Positions 33,541-42,405 of a stretch of 64,000 bases of DNA are shown piece after piece (the first letter of the stretch is position 1; the number at the start of each line of letters is the position of its first letter). A program made the position numbers and the translations under genes. Below the pieces are notes generated by a model that was not told where the DNA came from, did not search any database, and saw nothing but the letters and a program-made list of their open reading frames with translations. Origin of the DNA: Mycobacterium deserti (lineage in GTDB: Bacteria > Actinomycetota > Actinomycetes > Mycobacteriales > Mycobacteriaceae); NCBI RefSeq assembly GCF_025345615.1, contig NZ_JAODWD010000002.1, forward strand, positions 496,001 to 560,000, read 5' to 3'.

Positions 33541-33912
33541 TTACGCGTTGTCCTTGCTCTGAGCGTCGTCCTTGTCGCTCCCGGCGTCGTCGGTCTTGCT
33601 CTCGTCGGAGAACTTCGGATTCCCGTCATCGTCGAGCCACTCGCCCACGGCTGTGCCGGCGACAGCGCCTCCGGTACCGGGCATGACGATGGTTTCGCGG
33701 TCCTCCTCGTAGTCCTTGCGCATCTCCTTGGCTTTTTGCTTGTGCTCGTCGGTGATCTCGGGCTTCTCCGTCGGTGGCGGCGGGTCGGGCTGCTCGATGA
33801 CCTGATGGTGGTCGTCGGTCTTGGGCTCAGGGCTCTGCGGTTGATCTTGGTCGCCCTGCTGCTGGTCTTGCTGCTGGTCTTGCTGTTGGTCCTGGTGTTC
33901 GTCGGTGCTCAT
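33541..33912 (-). CDS. Hydrophilic low-complexity protein (123 aa)
   Basis: From ATG 33912 the protein is rich in Gln, Asp, Glu and Lys: MSTDEHQDQQQDQQQDQQQGDQDQPQ, then a Pro-rich part, a charged helix (TDEHKQKAKEMRKDYEEDRET) and a Gly-rich GTGGAVAGTAVGEW before an acidic tail. It should be largely disordered. The DQQQ units are 12-base repeats in the DNA. Function is unknown. The gene lies between tetR and the PNPOx-like gene on the same strand. Confidence 0.6.
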   Translation of the reverse strand: MSTDEHQDQQQDQQQDQQQGDQDQPQSPEPKTDDHHQVIEQPDPPPPTEKPEITDEHKQKAKEMRKDYEEDRETIVMPGTGGAVAGTAVGEWLDDDGNPKFSDESKTDDAGSDKDDAQSKDNA

Positions 33913-33941
33913 GGGATACGACTGCCCGAAGGTGTGAGCTA

Positions 33942-34595
33942 TCAAACAACTGTCGGTGTCGACCGCAGCGCCGCCGGCAGACTCGGCAGGAAGTGCCGGG
34001 TGGCAAAGGCGCGGATGTCGTCGGCCGTCTCGAGAGGTTGCGCGCCGGGTAACAGCAGCACCATGGCCGCGTAGCGCAGGATCGTGTCGGCGAGTTCGTC
34101 GACGGCCTGCTCGCCGATCCGTTCGGCAAAGCCCGGCGGGAAAATGATCCGCAGCGCTTCGGCCATCCGCGCGATCGCCGCCCCGTAGTGGGCCTTCGCG
34201 AGTTCGAGCACCAACGCCGGCTCATCGGTCATCATCCGGTCCAGCACGCGGTGGCGACGGAACTTCAGGATCGACAGAGTGAACGCCTCGACGTAGTAGT
34301 TGGACTGCGGGCCCGCCCGTTTCACCTCGTCAGCAATGTCGGCGAACAGCGAGATGTTCTCCCGCTCGATCACCGCGGCCACCAACTCGTCGCGGCTGGC
34401 GAACCGCCGGTAGATGGTGGTTCGGCTGACGCCGGCGCGGCGCGCGACGTCTTCGAGGGCCACCTTGCGAAAGCCGTGACGTTCGAACTCGATGACGGCG
34501 GCATCGAGGATGGCTTCCGTCGCGGGCGACGAGTTGGGCCCCGTCGCGGGCGACGAGTTGGGCCCCGTCGCGGGCGGACTGTCAGGCGCGGGCAT
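33942..34595 (-). CDS. TetR-family regulator with repeated N-terminal tail
   Basis: The TetR HTH is [50 protein letters not shown], followed by a helical ligand domain. In front is a tail [26 protein letters not shown] made by 24-base tandem repeats. ATG 34595 and ATG 34610 are both possible; 34595 (217 aa) overlaps the DUF2236 stop less. It probably regulates itself together with the DUF2236 gene upstream, whose promoter holds an inverted repeat. Confidence 0.85.
   Translation of the reverse strand: MPAPDSPPATGPNSSPATGPNSSPATEAILDAAVIEFERHGFRKVALEDVARRAGVSRTTIYRRFASRDELVAAVIERENISLFADIADEVKRAGPQSNYYVEAFTLSILKFRRHRVLDRMMTDEPALVLELAKAHYGAAIARMAEALRIIFPPGFAERIGEQAVDELADTILRYAAMVLLLPGAQPLETADDIRAFATRHFLPSLPAALRSTPTVV
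34517..34577 (-). repeat. 24-bp tandem repeat in the 5' end of tetR
   Basis: Two exact 24-base units (34517-34540, 34541-34564; beginning CCGTCGCGGGCGACGAG) plus a partial third encode the repeated octapeptide SPATGPNS. The reading frame is kept, so copy number may vary among strains without killing the gene. Such a tail is not normal for TetR proteins. Confidence 0.85.
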
Positions 34596-35439
34596 AGCCC
34601 TTTTGCGCATAGCCGTTGTAGCGCAACGTCATTGGCAGACGATCCCAGAGCCAGTTCACCGGCCGACTGCGCCAGAATGCCGCGAACCGTTGATAGCGCC
34701 GCTCCTGGCGCTCAGTCCACGGCAAGTTCAACAGTGTGCGCGCCCGTGGCGGCAGGCCGCCGGTGGTGAGGAACGCGGCGAGGGGGTTGAACAGCGGTGC
34801 GACGAGACGCCACGCCCACTGCGGCACACCCTTTGGGCAGGGGAAGCCCTTGGTGACGTAGCCGACGCCGTACTTGGCCGTCGGATGCGCGACGACGATC
34901 TCGTCCATCATCCGATCCCAGTAGCGCTCGAACTCGTCGAAGTCGGCGGGCATCGGGCGATCGCTGACACCGTAGCGGCGATACCACGTCTTGGATTCGA
35001 GATAGATCTGCTCCTTCTCCTCGCGGCTCAACCGCTTGACGAAGGTGTCGGCGAAGTACAGCACCTGTTCGACGAACGTGGCGTGCGCCCAGTAGTACGT
35101 GTCCGGGTCGAGCGCGTGGTAGCGCGCACCGTCGGGCATTTCACCCTTGATCTCGGTGTGGAAGTCGCGGACCCGGGTGCCGGTGTTCGCGTCGTCGGGT
35201 CCGTAGACGGTGTTGAAGATCGGCGGCAGCGAGCGCTTGATGCGCGCAGAGGTGTCGTCGAAGAACACCGAGTGGTCGAGCACGCCCTGGCCGAGTTCGG
35301 CGAGCATGTTCTGCAGCACCGCGGGTCGCGGGCCGATCAGGTACATGCGGTTGTCGCCGAAATACCGCCAGACCAGCGATTGCGGTCCGAGGGGAAGCGC
35401 GTCGTCGAGGTTCTCGGGCTTCTCCGCCAATTCGGTCAT
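34582..35439 (-). CDS. DUF2236 (MpaB/latex-clearing-like) protein
   Basis: The 285-aa protein contains [35 protein letters not shown], then [32 protein letters not shown], typical of DUF2236. The family includes haem-containing rubber oxygenases and many uncharacterised proteins; the His in YYWAHATF is a likely ligand. The start is ATG 35439; the frame to 35475 has a weaker start. It overlaps the tetR start. Likely regulated through the inverted repeat at 35452-35471. Confidence 0.8.
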   Translation of the reverse strand: MTELAEKPENLDDALPLGPQSLVWRYFGDNRMYLIGPRPAVLQNMLAELGQGVLDHSVFFDDTSARIKRSLPPIFNTVYGPDDANTGTRVRDFHTEIKGEMPDGARYHALDPDTYYWAHATFVEQVLYFADTFVKRLSREEKEQIYLESKTWYRRYGVSDRPMPADFDEFERYWDRMMDEIVVAHPTAKYGVGYVTKGFPCPKGVPQWAWRLVAPLFNPLAAFLTTGGLPPRARTLLNLPWTERQERRYQRFAAFWRSRPVNWLWDRLPMTLRYNGYAQKGYARA

Positions 35440-35451
35440 GTGCAACAGTGT

Positions 35452-35471
35452 TACAAATTCTGCACTTTGTA
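35452..35471 (-). promoter_or_regulatory. Inverted repeat and promoter upstream of the DUF2236/tetR pair
   Basis: TACAAA (35452-35457) and TTTGTA (35466-35471) form arms around an 8-base centre, 13 bases before ATG 35439. On the minus strand a -35-like TTGGTA and a -10-like TAACAC, 16 bases apart, overlap it. It could be the binding site of the TetR protein encoded downstream. Confidence 0.45.
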
Positions 35472-35491
35472 CCAAGCGGCTGTGAGGCGGC

Positions 35492-35728
35492 TCACGGGCT
35501 CGAGCGCCGCGTCCGGGCCACGGCGAGAACGGCCAGCACCCCGGCCACCGTCGCGAGCAGCAGCGACAGTCCCAGCATCGGCGCGCTGTAAACGACCGAC
35601 GTCGTCATCGGTTCGCCTTCCAGAACGGGTGCCACCACCACCGTGGACTTCGCCCCGACCCAAACCAGCACGCATCCGACTGCGGCAGCAAGCGCCGAAA
35701 CCAGCTCGAGGGCCGCGCGGGGCGTCAC
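35492..35728 (-). CDS. Small membrane protein with two helices (78 aa)
   Basis: From GTG 35728: ELVSALAAAVGCVLVWVGAKSTVVVAPVLEGEPMTTSVVYSAPMLGLSLLLATVAGVLAVLAVARTRRSSP. Two membrane segments flank a short external loop; a basic tail ends it. It is the last of four small membrane-protein genes chained by short overlaps behind hemB. No family is recognised. The stop lies 53 bases from the divergently placed DUF2236 start region. Confidence 0.7.
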   Translation of the reverse strand: MTPRAALELVSALAAAVGCVLVWVGAKSTVVVAPVLEGEPMTTSVVYSAPMLGLSLLLATVAGVLAVLAVARTRRSSP

Positions 35729-36204
35729 GCAGTCGCCTCCGGTGGTATGCGCTCCTCGACCAGGCGGGTCAGTTCCGCCCGCAGCTGTCGGTGTTTGCGC
35801 GCCCAGGCCTGCGCGGCGCGGTCGTTGTTGAGCTTGAGCCCGATCCCGGTACGCCCGCGCGGCACGCCCGTCAACTCGCCCAACGCCCGCGCGGCCTGCC
35901 ACTTGGGTAACTCGGGTCCACTGGCTTCGGGGTAGATCCGCAGGATGTCGTCGATCTTGAGGATCTCGGTGCCCTGCCGCAGTGTGAGCGGTGTCAGTTC
36001 CACCGACGTGTGGATGCGCGCCGCATGGATCTGAACCGCCATGAAGGTCGTCACCAGGACGAAGAAGATGCCGGGCACGAGCAGCTGAAATCCGTATCCG
36101 GCCGACAACTGGATGAGGGCCATCGCGATGCCCGCCGCGGGGCCCGAGAGGACCCACAGCCAGCTCGCGCCCGGTTCGTAGAACAAGACCTCGGCATCAG
36201 TCAC
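35725..36204 (-). CDS. DUF3093-like membrane protein (159 aa)
   Basis: From GTG 36204 the protein begins VTDAEVLFYEPGASWLWVLSGPAAGIAMALIQL, has two membrane helices (about 17-35, 41-61), then a soluble part with VELTPLTLRQGTEILKIDDILRIYP and RTGIGLKLNNDRAAQAWARKHRQLRAEL. The layout and the VE(L)TP..L...G pattern resemble the PH-like DUF3093 group of actinobacteria. Function unknown. Coupled by GTGA overlaps to both neighbours. Confidence 0.7.
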   Translation of the reverse strand: MTDAEVLFYEPGASWLWVLSGPAAGIAMALIQLSAGYGFQLLVPGIFFVLVTTFMAVQIHAARIHTSVELTPLTLRQGTEILKIDDILRIYPEASGPELPKWQAARALGELTGVPRGRTGIGLKLNNDRAAQAWARKHRQLRAELTRLVEERIPPEATA

Positions 36205-36584
36205 GCGGTCGTCTCCTGGTCGAACCACTGCTGGGCCGACGGCCGCATCATCAGCACCGCCCCGACCATGGCGAGGATCATCGCGACCAGCCAGATCGGA
36301 CCGCGGCTGATCAGTGCGAACATCGCCAGGATCACGACAACCGCGAGAGCCAGCGCGACCGCTGCCCGGCGGAATCGGCTCTCCCCGAGCCGGGCGCGGC
36401 CGGAAAAATAGCCCAGCCCCAACCCGGCCAGCGCGAACAGCACGCCTGCGCCGCGGAACAGCGGGGGCACCTCGTCTTCGGAGAGCGCGAGCAGCAGTCC
36501 GAACGCCACCAGGAGCACGGAGGCAACCACCCAGCACCAGAACGCGGCGGTGACGATTCGGGGTCGCGACGTGGGGGCGGTCAT
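36201..36584 (-). CDS. Four-helix membrane protein (127 aa)
   Basis: MTAPTSRPRIVTAAFWCWVVASVLLVAFGLLLAL begins the protein; further hydrophobic segments follow near 43-60, 73-93 and 95-112. It ends AQQWFDQETTA. No known domain is recognised. It is coupled to the DUF3093-like gene by a 4-base overlap and follows another membrane protein gene by 18 bases. It may correspond to the small membrane proteins Rv0513/Rv0514 next to hemB in M. tuberculosis (recalled). Confidence 0.7.
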   Translation of the reverse strand: MTAPTSRPRIVTAAFWCWVVASVLLVAFGLLLALSEDEVPPLFRGAGVLFALAGLGLGYFSGRARLGESRFRRAAVALALAVVVILAMFALISRGPIWLVAMILAMVGAVLMMRPSAQQWFDQETTA

Positions 36585-36602
36585 GGTCGGGTCAGCCTAA
36601 CG

Positions 36603-37019
36603 TCACCGGGTGAAGAACCCTTGAGCATCCTTGCGATGCAGCAAGTACGCCCCGCCCGCGATCAGCACGGACCCGAGTATCGCGCTGACCGCGTACCCGA
36701 CCGCCGCGGCAGGGGGTCGCTCGACGGTGAACAGGTTCGTCGTCACGTACACCACCGCGGCAACACCGCCGCCGGTCAACACCGTGCGCGCCCAGCGGTA
36801 CCCCTGCCGCATCAGGACCTGGAAGGTCAGCACGACGGCGGCCAGTACGACCACGAACATGACCGAGACGGCCAGCACGGCCGCCGGCAGGTCGCGATCC
36901 GTTGAGCCGACCAAGTCGACGACGTACCCGGCGACCATCAACGGCAGCGCGGTGACCCACAGCCAGAAGCCGGTGTCGACGTCGACGGGCCGCGCTTCGG
37001 GCTCGACAGGCGGGGTCAC
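36603..37019 (-). CDS. Four-helix membrane protein behind hemB (138 aa)
   Basis: From GTG 37019 the protein reads VTPPVEPEARPVDVDTGFWLWVTALPLMVAGYVVDLVG, and three more hydrophobic segments follow (about 46-66, 77-97, 103-123). The start overlaps the hemB stop by four bases. The N-terminal FW-W pattern resembles its downstream neighbour, so the two may be diverged relatives. Function unknown. Confidence 0.7.
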   Translation of the reverse strand: MTPPVEPEARPVDVDTGFWLWVTALPLMVAGYVVDLVGSTDRDLPAAVLAVSVMFVVVLAAVVLTFQVLMRQGYRWARTVLTGGGVAAVVYVTTNLFTVERPPAAAVGYAVSAILGSVLIAGGAYLLHRKDAQGFFTR

Positions 37020-37996
37020 GCCAGCCAGTCGGCGACGTCGGCCGCCCAGTAGCTCAACACGATGTCGGCCCCCGCCCGCCGGATGCCGATCAGCGTTTCA
37101 AGCGCCACCGTCGGCAGGTCGATCCAACCGTTGGCGGCCGCGGCGCTGATCATCGCGTACTCCCCGGAGACCTGATAGGCCGCCACCGGTACGGGTGAGA
37201 TGTCAGCGGCCGCACGGACGACGTCGAGGTAACCCATCGCCGGTTTAACCATCACGATGTCGGCGCCTTCGGCGATGTCCAATTCCACCTCGTGCAGCGC
37301 CTCGCGGGCGTTGCCCGGGTTCTGTTGATACGTGCGGCGATCGCCGCTCAGGCTCGAGGCGACCGCCTCCCGGAACGGGCCGTAGAACCCCGACGCGAAC
37401 TTCGCCGCGTAGGCCAGGATCACGGTGTCTGTGTGCCCGGCCGCGTCGAGGCCGTCGCGGATCGCCGCGACCTGGCCGTCCATCATGCCGCTCGGGCCGA
37501 CGACGTGCGCCCCCGAATCAGCCTGCGCGACAGCCAGTTCCACATACCGCTTGTTGGTCAGGTCATTGTCGACCCTGCCCGACCCGTCAACGATCCCGCA
37601 GTGTCCGTGGTCGGTGAACTCGTCGAGACACGTGTCGGCCATCAGCACGGTGTCGTCGCCGAGGTCCTCGGCCAGGTCTCTGAGCGCGACGTTGAGGATG
37701 CCGTCCTCGGACACCCCGACCGATCCGGTGGCGTCCTTGTCGGCGTCGCGCGGGACACCGAACAGCATCAGGCCGCCCACCCCGGCGGCGACGGCGTCGG
37801 CCGCGGCCCGGCGCAGCGAGGCACGGGTGTGCTGGTAGACGCCCGGCATGGAGAGGATGGGCCGGGGTTCGTCGATGCCGTCAGCGACGAACATCGGCAG
37901 CACGAGATGCCGTGGCTCCAGCGAAGTCTCGGCGACCAGCCGCCGCAGTGCCGGCGTCGACCGCAGCCTACGGGGACGATGACTTGGATAGGGCAC
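37016..37996 (-). CDS. hemB: Delta-aminolevulinic acid dehydratase (porphobilinogen synthase)
   Basis: The 326-aa enzyme has both active-site lysines: Lys199 in AYAAKFASGFYGPFREA and Lys251 in DIVMVKPAMGYLDVV. The metal-site region is ADTCLDEFTDHGHCG, with Cys123 and Cys133. It joins two 5-aminolevulinates to porphobilinogen. The start is GTG 37996. It follows the HemD-type gene by 28 bases in the hemA-hemC-hemD-hemB order. It corresponds to Rv0512. Confidence 0.96.
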   Translation of the reverse strand: MPYPSHRPRRLRSTPALRRLVAETSLEPRHLVLPMFVADGIDEPRPILSMPGVYQHTRASLRRAAADAVAAGVGGLMLFGVPRDADKDATGSVGVSEDGILNVALRDLAEDLGDDTVLMADTCLDEFTDHGHCGIVDGSGRVDNDLTNKRYVELAVAQADSGAHVVGPSGMMDGQVAAIRDGLDAAGHTDTVILAYAAKFASGFYGPFREAVASSLSGDRRTYQQNPGNAREALHEVELDIAEGADIVMVKPAMGYLDVVRAAADISPVPVAAYQVSGEYAMISAAAANGWIDLPTVALETLIGIRRAGADIVLSYWAADVADWLA

Positions 37997-38024
37997 GTGA
38001 AGCCATCCCTCCGTGAGTGTCTAG

Positions 38025-39689
38025 CTAGCGGCGGCGGCTCTTCTTGCGCGGCGGCGGCAGTGCCCCCTCTGCGCGCAGTCGGGCGGCGTGCTCGGCCAGC
38101 GCCTCGACCAGCGGTCCCACCGCGGCGACCTCCGGCTGCACATCGACGCGCAACCCGAACTCCGCCGCTGTCTCAGCGGTCTTCGGTCCGATGCACGCCA
38201 CGATGGTGCGCGCGTGCGGCTTGCCTGCGATGCCGACGAGGTTGCGCACCGTCGAGCTCGACGTGAAGCAGACCGCGTCGAAGCCGCCCGTCTTGATCAT
38301 CTCGCGGGTGTGGGCGGGGGGCGGCGCGGCGCGCACGGTGCGGTACGCGGTGACGTCCTCGATCTCCCACCCTCGCTCGCGCAGGCCTTCGGCCAGCGTC
38401 TCGGTCGCGATATCCGCGCGCGGCAGCAGCACCCGGTTCACCGGGTCGAAAACGTCGTCGTAAGGCGGAAATTCGTCGAGCAGGCCTAGCGAAGACTGTT
38501 CACCGGCCGGCACCAGTTCGGGGTTGATTCCGAACGCCCGAACCCGATCCGCGGTGGCCTGGCCAACGCAGGCGATCTTCACACCCGAGAAGGCACGGGC
38601 GTCAAGACCGAACTCGTTGAACTTCTCCCAGACGGCGCGGACGGCGTTTGTCGAGGTGAACACCACCCACTGGAAGCGCCCGTCGACCAGGCCCTTGACG
38701 GCGCGTTCCATCTGCGCGGGACTGCGCGGCGGCTCGACCGCGATGGTCGGCACCTCGATCGGCAGCGCGCCGTGCGACACCAGCTTCTCGCTCATCTCGC
38801 CGGCCTGGTCCTTGGTGCGCGGCACCAGCACGGTCCAGCCGTACAGCGCGCGGCTCTCCCACCAGTTCAGCTTGGCGCGGTGCGCGACGGTCCGCCCGAT
38901 CGTGACGACCAGCGGGCCCGCGAACGGCCCTGCGGGTTCGGTGCCTGCCAGGGTGGCCTTGTCGAGCAGGCCGGCCAGCGTGGTCTCGACCGAACGCTGT
39001 TGGCACGTCGTGCCGTTCGCGGTCACCACAGTGGGCGTGCTGTCGGCGAGCCCGTACTCGATCAGCGTGCGTGCCGCGTCGGGCAGATGAGTTGCGGTGG
39101 CGTGCAGGATCAGCGGACCCGGGGCGGCGGCGAGCGCCGCCCAGTCCACGTCGCCGCGGACGTCGGCCACGGTATGCGCCGATCCCAGCGGCAGACCCGC
39201 ATACGTGGGCACCGCGGTCGTATCCGGCAGACCGGGCACGATCTCGAAGTCGAGGTGGGTCTTCGCCAGCGCGGTCACCTCGGTGATCACCGCGTCGACC
39301 GACAGCGGATCACCTGCGACCAGCCGCACCACGTCGACGCCGGTGCGGGCCTCGGTGGTCAGGGTCTTGGCCACTTCCGCCGGGTCTCCGACCGCGGACC
39401 GGACATCGGGTCCACCCGAGATCGAGGGCGACGCGCCGGTCGCGGCGTCGTCGCCGGCATCCTTCTTCGGCGCCTCGGCGGGCTCCGGCCCCGACGGCGG
39501 CGGAAGCTCCGAGCCCACCAGGGCCAGGACCGCTTCGGGCACGTCGGGATCGGTGAACACCAGGGCGGCGTTGGCGAGTACCGTGCGGGCCCGCGCTGTC
39601 AGCAGACCGGGGTCACCCGGGCCTGAACCGACGAACGTGATGCGGCCCGGCTTCGGCTTGCGCCCTCGCCCGCTCCCTTGGCCTGTCAT
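38025..39689 (-). CDS. hemD: HemD fusion: degenerate SUMT-like domain plus uroporphyrinogen-III synthase
   Basis: From ATG 39689 (SD GGAG 8 bases upstream) the product is 554 aa. The first about 270 residues resemble uroporphyrinogen methyltransferase (RITFVGSGPGDPGLLTARA). However, an acidic insert lies at about 65-105, and the usual RLKGGDPFxFGRGGEE is VVRLVAGDPLSVDAVITEV, so catalysis there is doubtful. The C-terminal part (GWTVLVPRTKDQAGEMSEKL to VGPLVEALAEHAARL) is HemD, which closes the tetrapyrrole ring. A Lys/Arg tail ends it. It corresponds to Rv0511. Confidence 0.88.
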   Translation of the reverse strand: MTGQGSGRGRKPKPGRITFVGSGPGDPGLLTARARTVLANAALVFTDPDVPEAVLALVGSELPPPSGPEPAEAPKKDAGDDAATGASPSISGGPDVRSAVGDPAEVAKTLTTEARTGVDVVRLVAGDPLSVDAVITEVTALAKTHLDFEIVPGLPDTTAVPTYAGLPLGSAHTVADVRGDVDWAALAAAPGPLILHATATHLPDAARTLIEYGLADSTPTVVTANGTTCQQRSVETTLAGLLDKATLAGTEPAGPFAGPLVVTIGRTVAHRAKLNWWESRALYGWTVLVPRTKDQAGEMSEKLVSHGALPIEVPTIAVEPPRSPAQMERAVKGLVDGRFQWVVFTSTNAVRAVWEKFNEFGLDARAFSGVKIACVGQATADRVRAFGINPELVPAGEQSSLGLLDEFPPYDDVFDPVNRVLLPRADIATETLAEGLRERGWEIEDVTAYRTVRAAPPPAHTREMIKTGGFDAVCFTSSSTVRNLVGIAGKPHARTIVACIGPKTAETAAEFGLRVDVQPEVAAVGPLVEALAEHAARLRAEGALPPPRKKSRRR

Positions 39690-39704
39690 CTTTTTCACTC
39701 CGCT

Positions 39705-40643
39705 CTAACTGCTTTGGCCATCCGCCATAAGCTCGCGCGCCCCGAGTTCGAACAACTCCTCGGCCACCGAGAGCCCCAGCTCTGCGGCCCGATCGGTTGT
39801 CCCGACTCCGGACGCACGGATCACGTCGGATCCGTCCAGCGTCGCTACGCAGCCGCGAAGCGACACCTCTTCGAAGACGCGGCCGTCGTCGTCGATGGAC
39901 TCGACCACCTCGGCGATCGCGCCCACCGGTGCGGAACAACCCGCCTCCAGTCGGGCGAGCAGGGCTCGCTCAGCGGTGACTGCGGCGCGCGTGTCGGCGT
40001 CGTCCAACTCCGCCAGCTGCGCCGCAAGCTCGGTGTCGTCCGCGCGGCACTCGACCGCGAGGGCCCCCTGAGCCGGTGCTGGCAACATCTGCACCGGGTC
40101 CAGAGTCTCGGTGACATCAGCCAATCGTCCGATGCGGGCCAGACCCGCACGGGCGACGACGATGCCGTCGAGATCACCGTTGCTAACCCTGTTCAACCTG
40201 GTATCAAGGTTGCCTCTTAGGGGGCGGATTTCCAAACCGAGACCCAATGCTCTAAGCTGCGCGGCCCGCCGCGGGCTCGACGTACCGATCACCGATCCCG
40301 CCGGCAATTCCCCCAGCACCAGCCCGTCGCGTGCCACCAGCGCGTCGCGAGCGTCCTCTCGCGGGGGGATCGCGGCGATCTTGAACCGCGGATCGGACGC
40401 GGTCGGCAAATCCTTGTAGCTGTGCACGGCCATGTCGACCCTGCCGTCGTGGATCGCCTCGCGCAGCGCCGCGGTGAACACGCCTACGCCGATGTCGGCT
40501 ATCGGCGCGTCGGAGCGGTCGCCGTCCGTCGAGATGATGATGAGTTCGGCGGAGTGCCCGCGCGCTTCGAGGGCGTCTCTGATTGCGCCGGCCTGAGTGG
40601 TGGCCAACAGGCTGCCCCGAGTGCCTATCCGAATGACAGTCAA
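39705..40643 (-). CDS. hemC: Porphobilinogen deaminase (hydroxymethylbilane synthase)
   Basis: The 312-aa enzyme has [16 protein letters not shown], the catalytic Asp in [23 protein letters not shown] and the dipyrromethane-binding Cys236 in [11 protein letters not shown]. It links four porphobilinogens to hydroxymethylbilane, the substrate of HemD. The start is TTG 40643 (TTG ACT GTC ATT), 3 bases after the hemA stop; no SD is seen, so it relies on coupling. It corresponds to Rv0510. Confidence 0.95.
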   Translation of the reverse strand: MTVIRIGTRGSLLATTQAGAIRDALEARGHSAELIIISTDGDRSDAPIADIGVGVFTAALREAIHDGRVDMAVHSYKDLPTASDPRFKIAAIPPREDARDALVARDGLVLGELPAGSVIGTSSPRRAAQLRALGLGLEIRPLRGNLDTRLNRVSNGDLDGIVVARAGLARIGRLADVTETLDPVQMLPAPAQGALAVECRADDTELAAQLAELDDADTRAAVTAERALLARLEAGCSAPVGAIAEVVESIDDDGRVFEEVSLRGCVATLDGSDVIRASGVGTTDRAAELGLSVAEELFELGARELMADGQSS

Positions 40644-40646
40644 GCG

Positions 40647-42044
40647 CTACTCGGTCTTATCGAAATCGGTTGCCACCAAAGGCAATTCGCCGCCTCCGGC
40701 GACCAAAGGCAATTCGCCGCCTCCGGCGACCAAAGGCAATTCAGGCCCGGCGACAGCATCGACAGCCTGCTGGTCGAGCTCGAAGAGCTCGCGCAGCGCC
40801 TCGGCGTAGCTGTCGCCGCCCGGTGCGCTTGCCAGTTGCTTGACGCGCACCGTCGGTGCGTGGAGCAACTTGTCGACTACGCGCCGCACGGTCTTGGCGA
40901 CCTCGTCGCGGTGTGTCGCGTCCAGACCCGGCAGCCGGTTGTCCAGTCGCAGCAGCTCGGCCTCCACCACGTCGGCGGCCCGCTGGCGCAGCGCCGTCAC
41001 GGTCGGGGTGACTTCGGCCATCCGCTGCCCGGCGAGGTAGTTGGCCACCTCGGCGGCGACGATCGTGCGGGCTGCTTCGGCGTCGGAGGCCGCTGCCTTG
41101 GCCGACGGCTCACGCTGAATGCGGTCCATGTCGACGACGAACACCCCGGGCAGGCCCGCCACCGCCGGATCGACGTCGCGGGGCATCCCGAGGTCGCAGA
41201 TCACCAGCTGCTTGCGTTCCTGGCCGTGGGCAAGGCCGCGATGGACGTCGGCCAGGGAGACGACGGGCCGCACCGCGCCGGTACAGCAGACGACCACGTC
41301 GGCATCGGTGAGTACGGGCGGCAGGTGGTCGAACGGGAAGGCATCGGCCGCAACGCCGTGCTCACGGACGATGTCGGCGAGCCGGTTGGCCCTGGGCAGT
41401 GTCCGGTTGACGATGTGGATCCGTTCGACACCGGCCCGCGTCAGGTGCTTGGCCGCCAGCGACCCCATCGAGCCGGCGCCGACCACCACCGCGGTGCGCC
41501 CGGCCAGCGATCCGAGCTTGGATTCGGCCATGCCGAGTGCCACCGACACCACCGATGCGCCTGCCGCGTCGATGCCGGTCTCGGAGTGCACGCGCTTGCC
41601 GACCGACAGCGCGCGTTGCGACAGCTCGTGCAGGGTACGGCCGACGGCCTGGTTGGCTTCGGCGGCAGCGTAGGCGCGACGGACCTGCCCGAGCACCTGC
41701 TGTTCGCCGATCACCGCCGAATCCAGCCCGCTGGCCACCGCGAACAGATGCTCGACGGCCGCCTCGGCGTAGCGCACATAGGCGTACTTGGTCAGGTCGT
41801 TCAGCGACATTCCGGAGTGCTCGGCGAGTACCTGGCCGATCACCGACAGGCCGCCGTGGAACGCCTCGACAACGGCGTAGACCTCGACGCGGTTACAGGT
41901 CGACAGCACCATGGCCTCGGTCACCAGCGAAGACTGCAGCACCTGGTCGACGATCTTGGCCTGTTCGGCCTCGTCGGTGCTCAACTGTTCCAGGACAGAC
42001 ACCGGCGCACTGCGGTGCGAAACCCCGAAAAGCAGCACGCTCAC
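40647..42044 (-). CDS. hemA: Glutamyl-tRNA reductase with repeated C-terminal tail
   Basis: The 465-aa enzyme has the catalytic Cys50 in [29 protein letters not shown], the NADPH domain [16 protein letters not shown] and the C-terminal dimer helices. It reduces glutamyl-tRNA to glutamate semialdehyde, the entry of haem synthesis. The extreme C-terminus is unusual: three copies of ELPLVA, two followed by GGG, encoded by 27-base repeats. GTG 42044 is the start. It heads hemC, hemD and hemB. It corresponds to Rv0509. Confidence 0.95.
   Translation of the reverse strand: MSVLLFGVSHRSAPVSVLEQLSTDEAEQAKIVDQVLQSSLVTEAMVLSTCNRVEVYAVVEAFHGGLSVIGQVLAEHSGMSLNDLTKYAYVRYAEAAVEHLFAVASGLDSAVIGEQQVLGQVRRAYAAAEANQAVGRTLHELSQRALSVGKRVHSETGIDAAGASVVSVALGMAESKLGSLAGRTAVVVGAGSMGSLAAKHLTRAGVERIHIVNRTLPRANRLADIVREHGVAADAFPFDHLPPVLTDADVVVCCTGAVRPVVSLADVHRGLAHGQERKQLVICDLGMPRDVDPAVAGLPGVFVVDMDRIQREPSAKAAASDAEAARTIVAAEVANYLAGQRMAEVTPTVTALRQRAADVVEAELLRLDNRLPGLDATHRDEVAKTVRRVVDKLLHAPTVRVKQLASAPGGDSYAEALRELFELDQQAVDAVAGPELPLVAGGGELPLVAGGGELPLVATDFDKTE
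40675..40742 (-). repeat. 27-bp tandem repeat in the hemA 3' end
   Basis: Two exact 27-base units (40675-40701, 40702-40728; beginning ACCAAAGGCAATTCGCC) and half of a third encode ELPLVAGGG copies, just before the hemA stop. Being a multiple of three, the unit keeps frame. It lies outside the conserved fold. Confidence 0.9.
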
Positions 42045-42108
42045 GGCTTGTCCACCACGTTATCCAAGGTAATCGTTCACCACCGTGCTTCCAAATTTGC
42101 TCGGTGCG

Positions 42109-42369
42109 TTATGTCTCACTCAGATCGGCCCGCAACCTGGGCTCATCGACCTCCCAGTAGCTGTGCTCGCGCCCGTCGAGCAGCACCACCGGCAACCGGT
42201 CGCCGAACTCCGCGCGCAGCGCCGAATCCCCGGCCGCTGCAGCGGCGTCGACATCGGTGACGGCCAGCTCGAACCCGAGTTCGTCGGCCAGCGCGGCGAG
42301 CCGCGTCGCGGCCGCTGTGCAGATACCGCACCCGTCGCGCGTCAGGAGTTCAACCCGCCGAGACACCAC
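42109..42369 (-). CDS. Glutaredoxin-like protein (DUF836 type)
   Basis: The product of about 86 aa reads [82 protein letters not shown]. It has the CxxC (CGIC) and the cis-Pro (RLPVVLLDG) of the thioredoxin fold. GTG 42369 or 42366 is the start. It would act in thiol-disulfide exchange. It corresponds to recalled Rv0508, upstream of hemA on the same strand and divergent from serB1. Confidence 0.85.
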   Translation of the reverse strand: MVSRRVELLTRDGCGICTAAATRLAALADELGFELAVTDVDAAAAAGDSALRAEFGDRLPVVLLDGREHSYWEVDEPRLRADLSET

Positions 42370-42405
42370 GCAAGTATCGCCGCCGGGTGTCTTAGGGTTG
42401 CAGTC

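Noticed and set aside
40422-42260. 612-codon open frame on the plus strand
   Set aside because: It lies opposite hemC and hemA, is His/Arg/Gly-rich and has no domain. It is a high-GC shadow of real genes.
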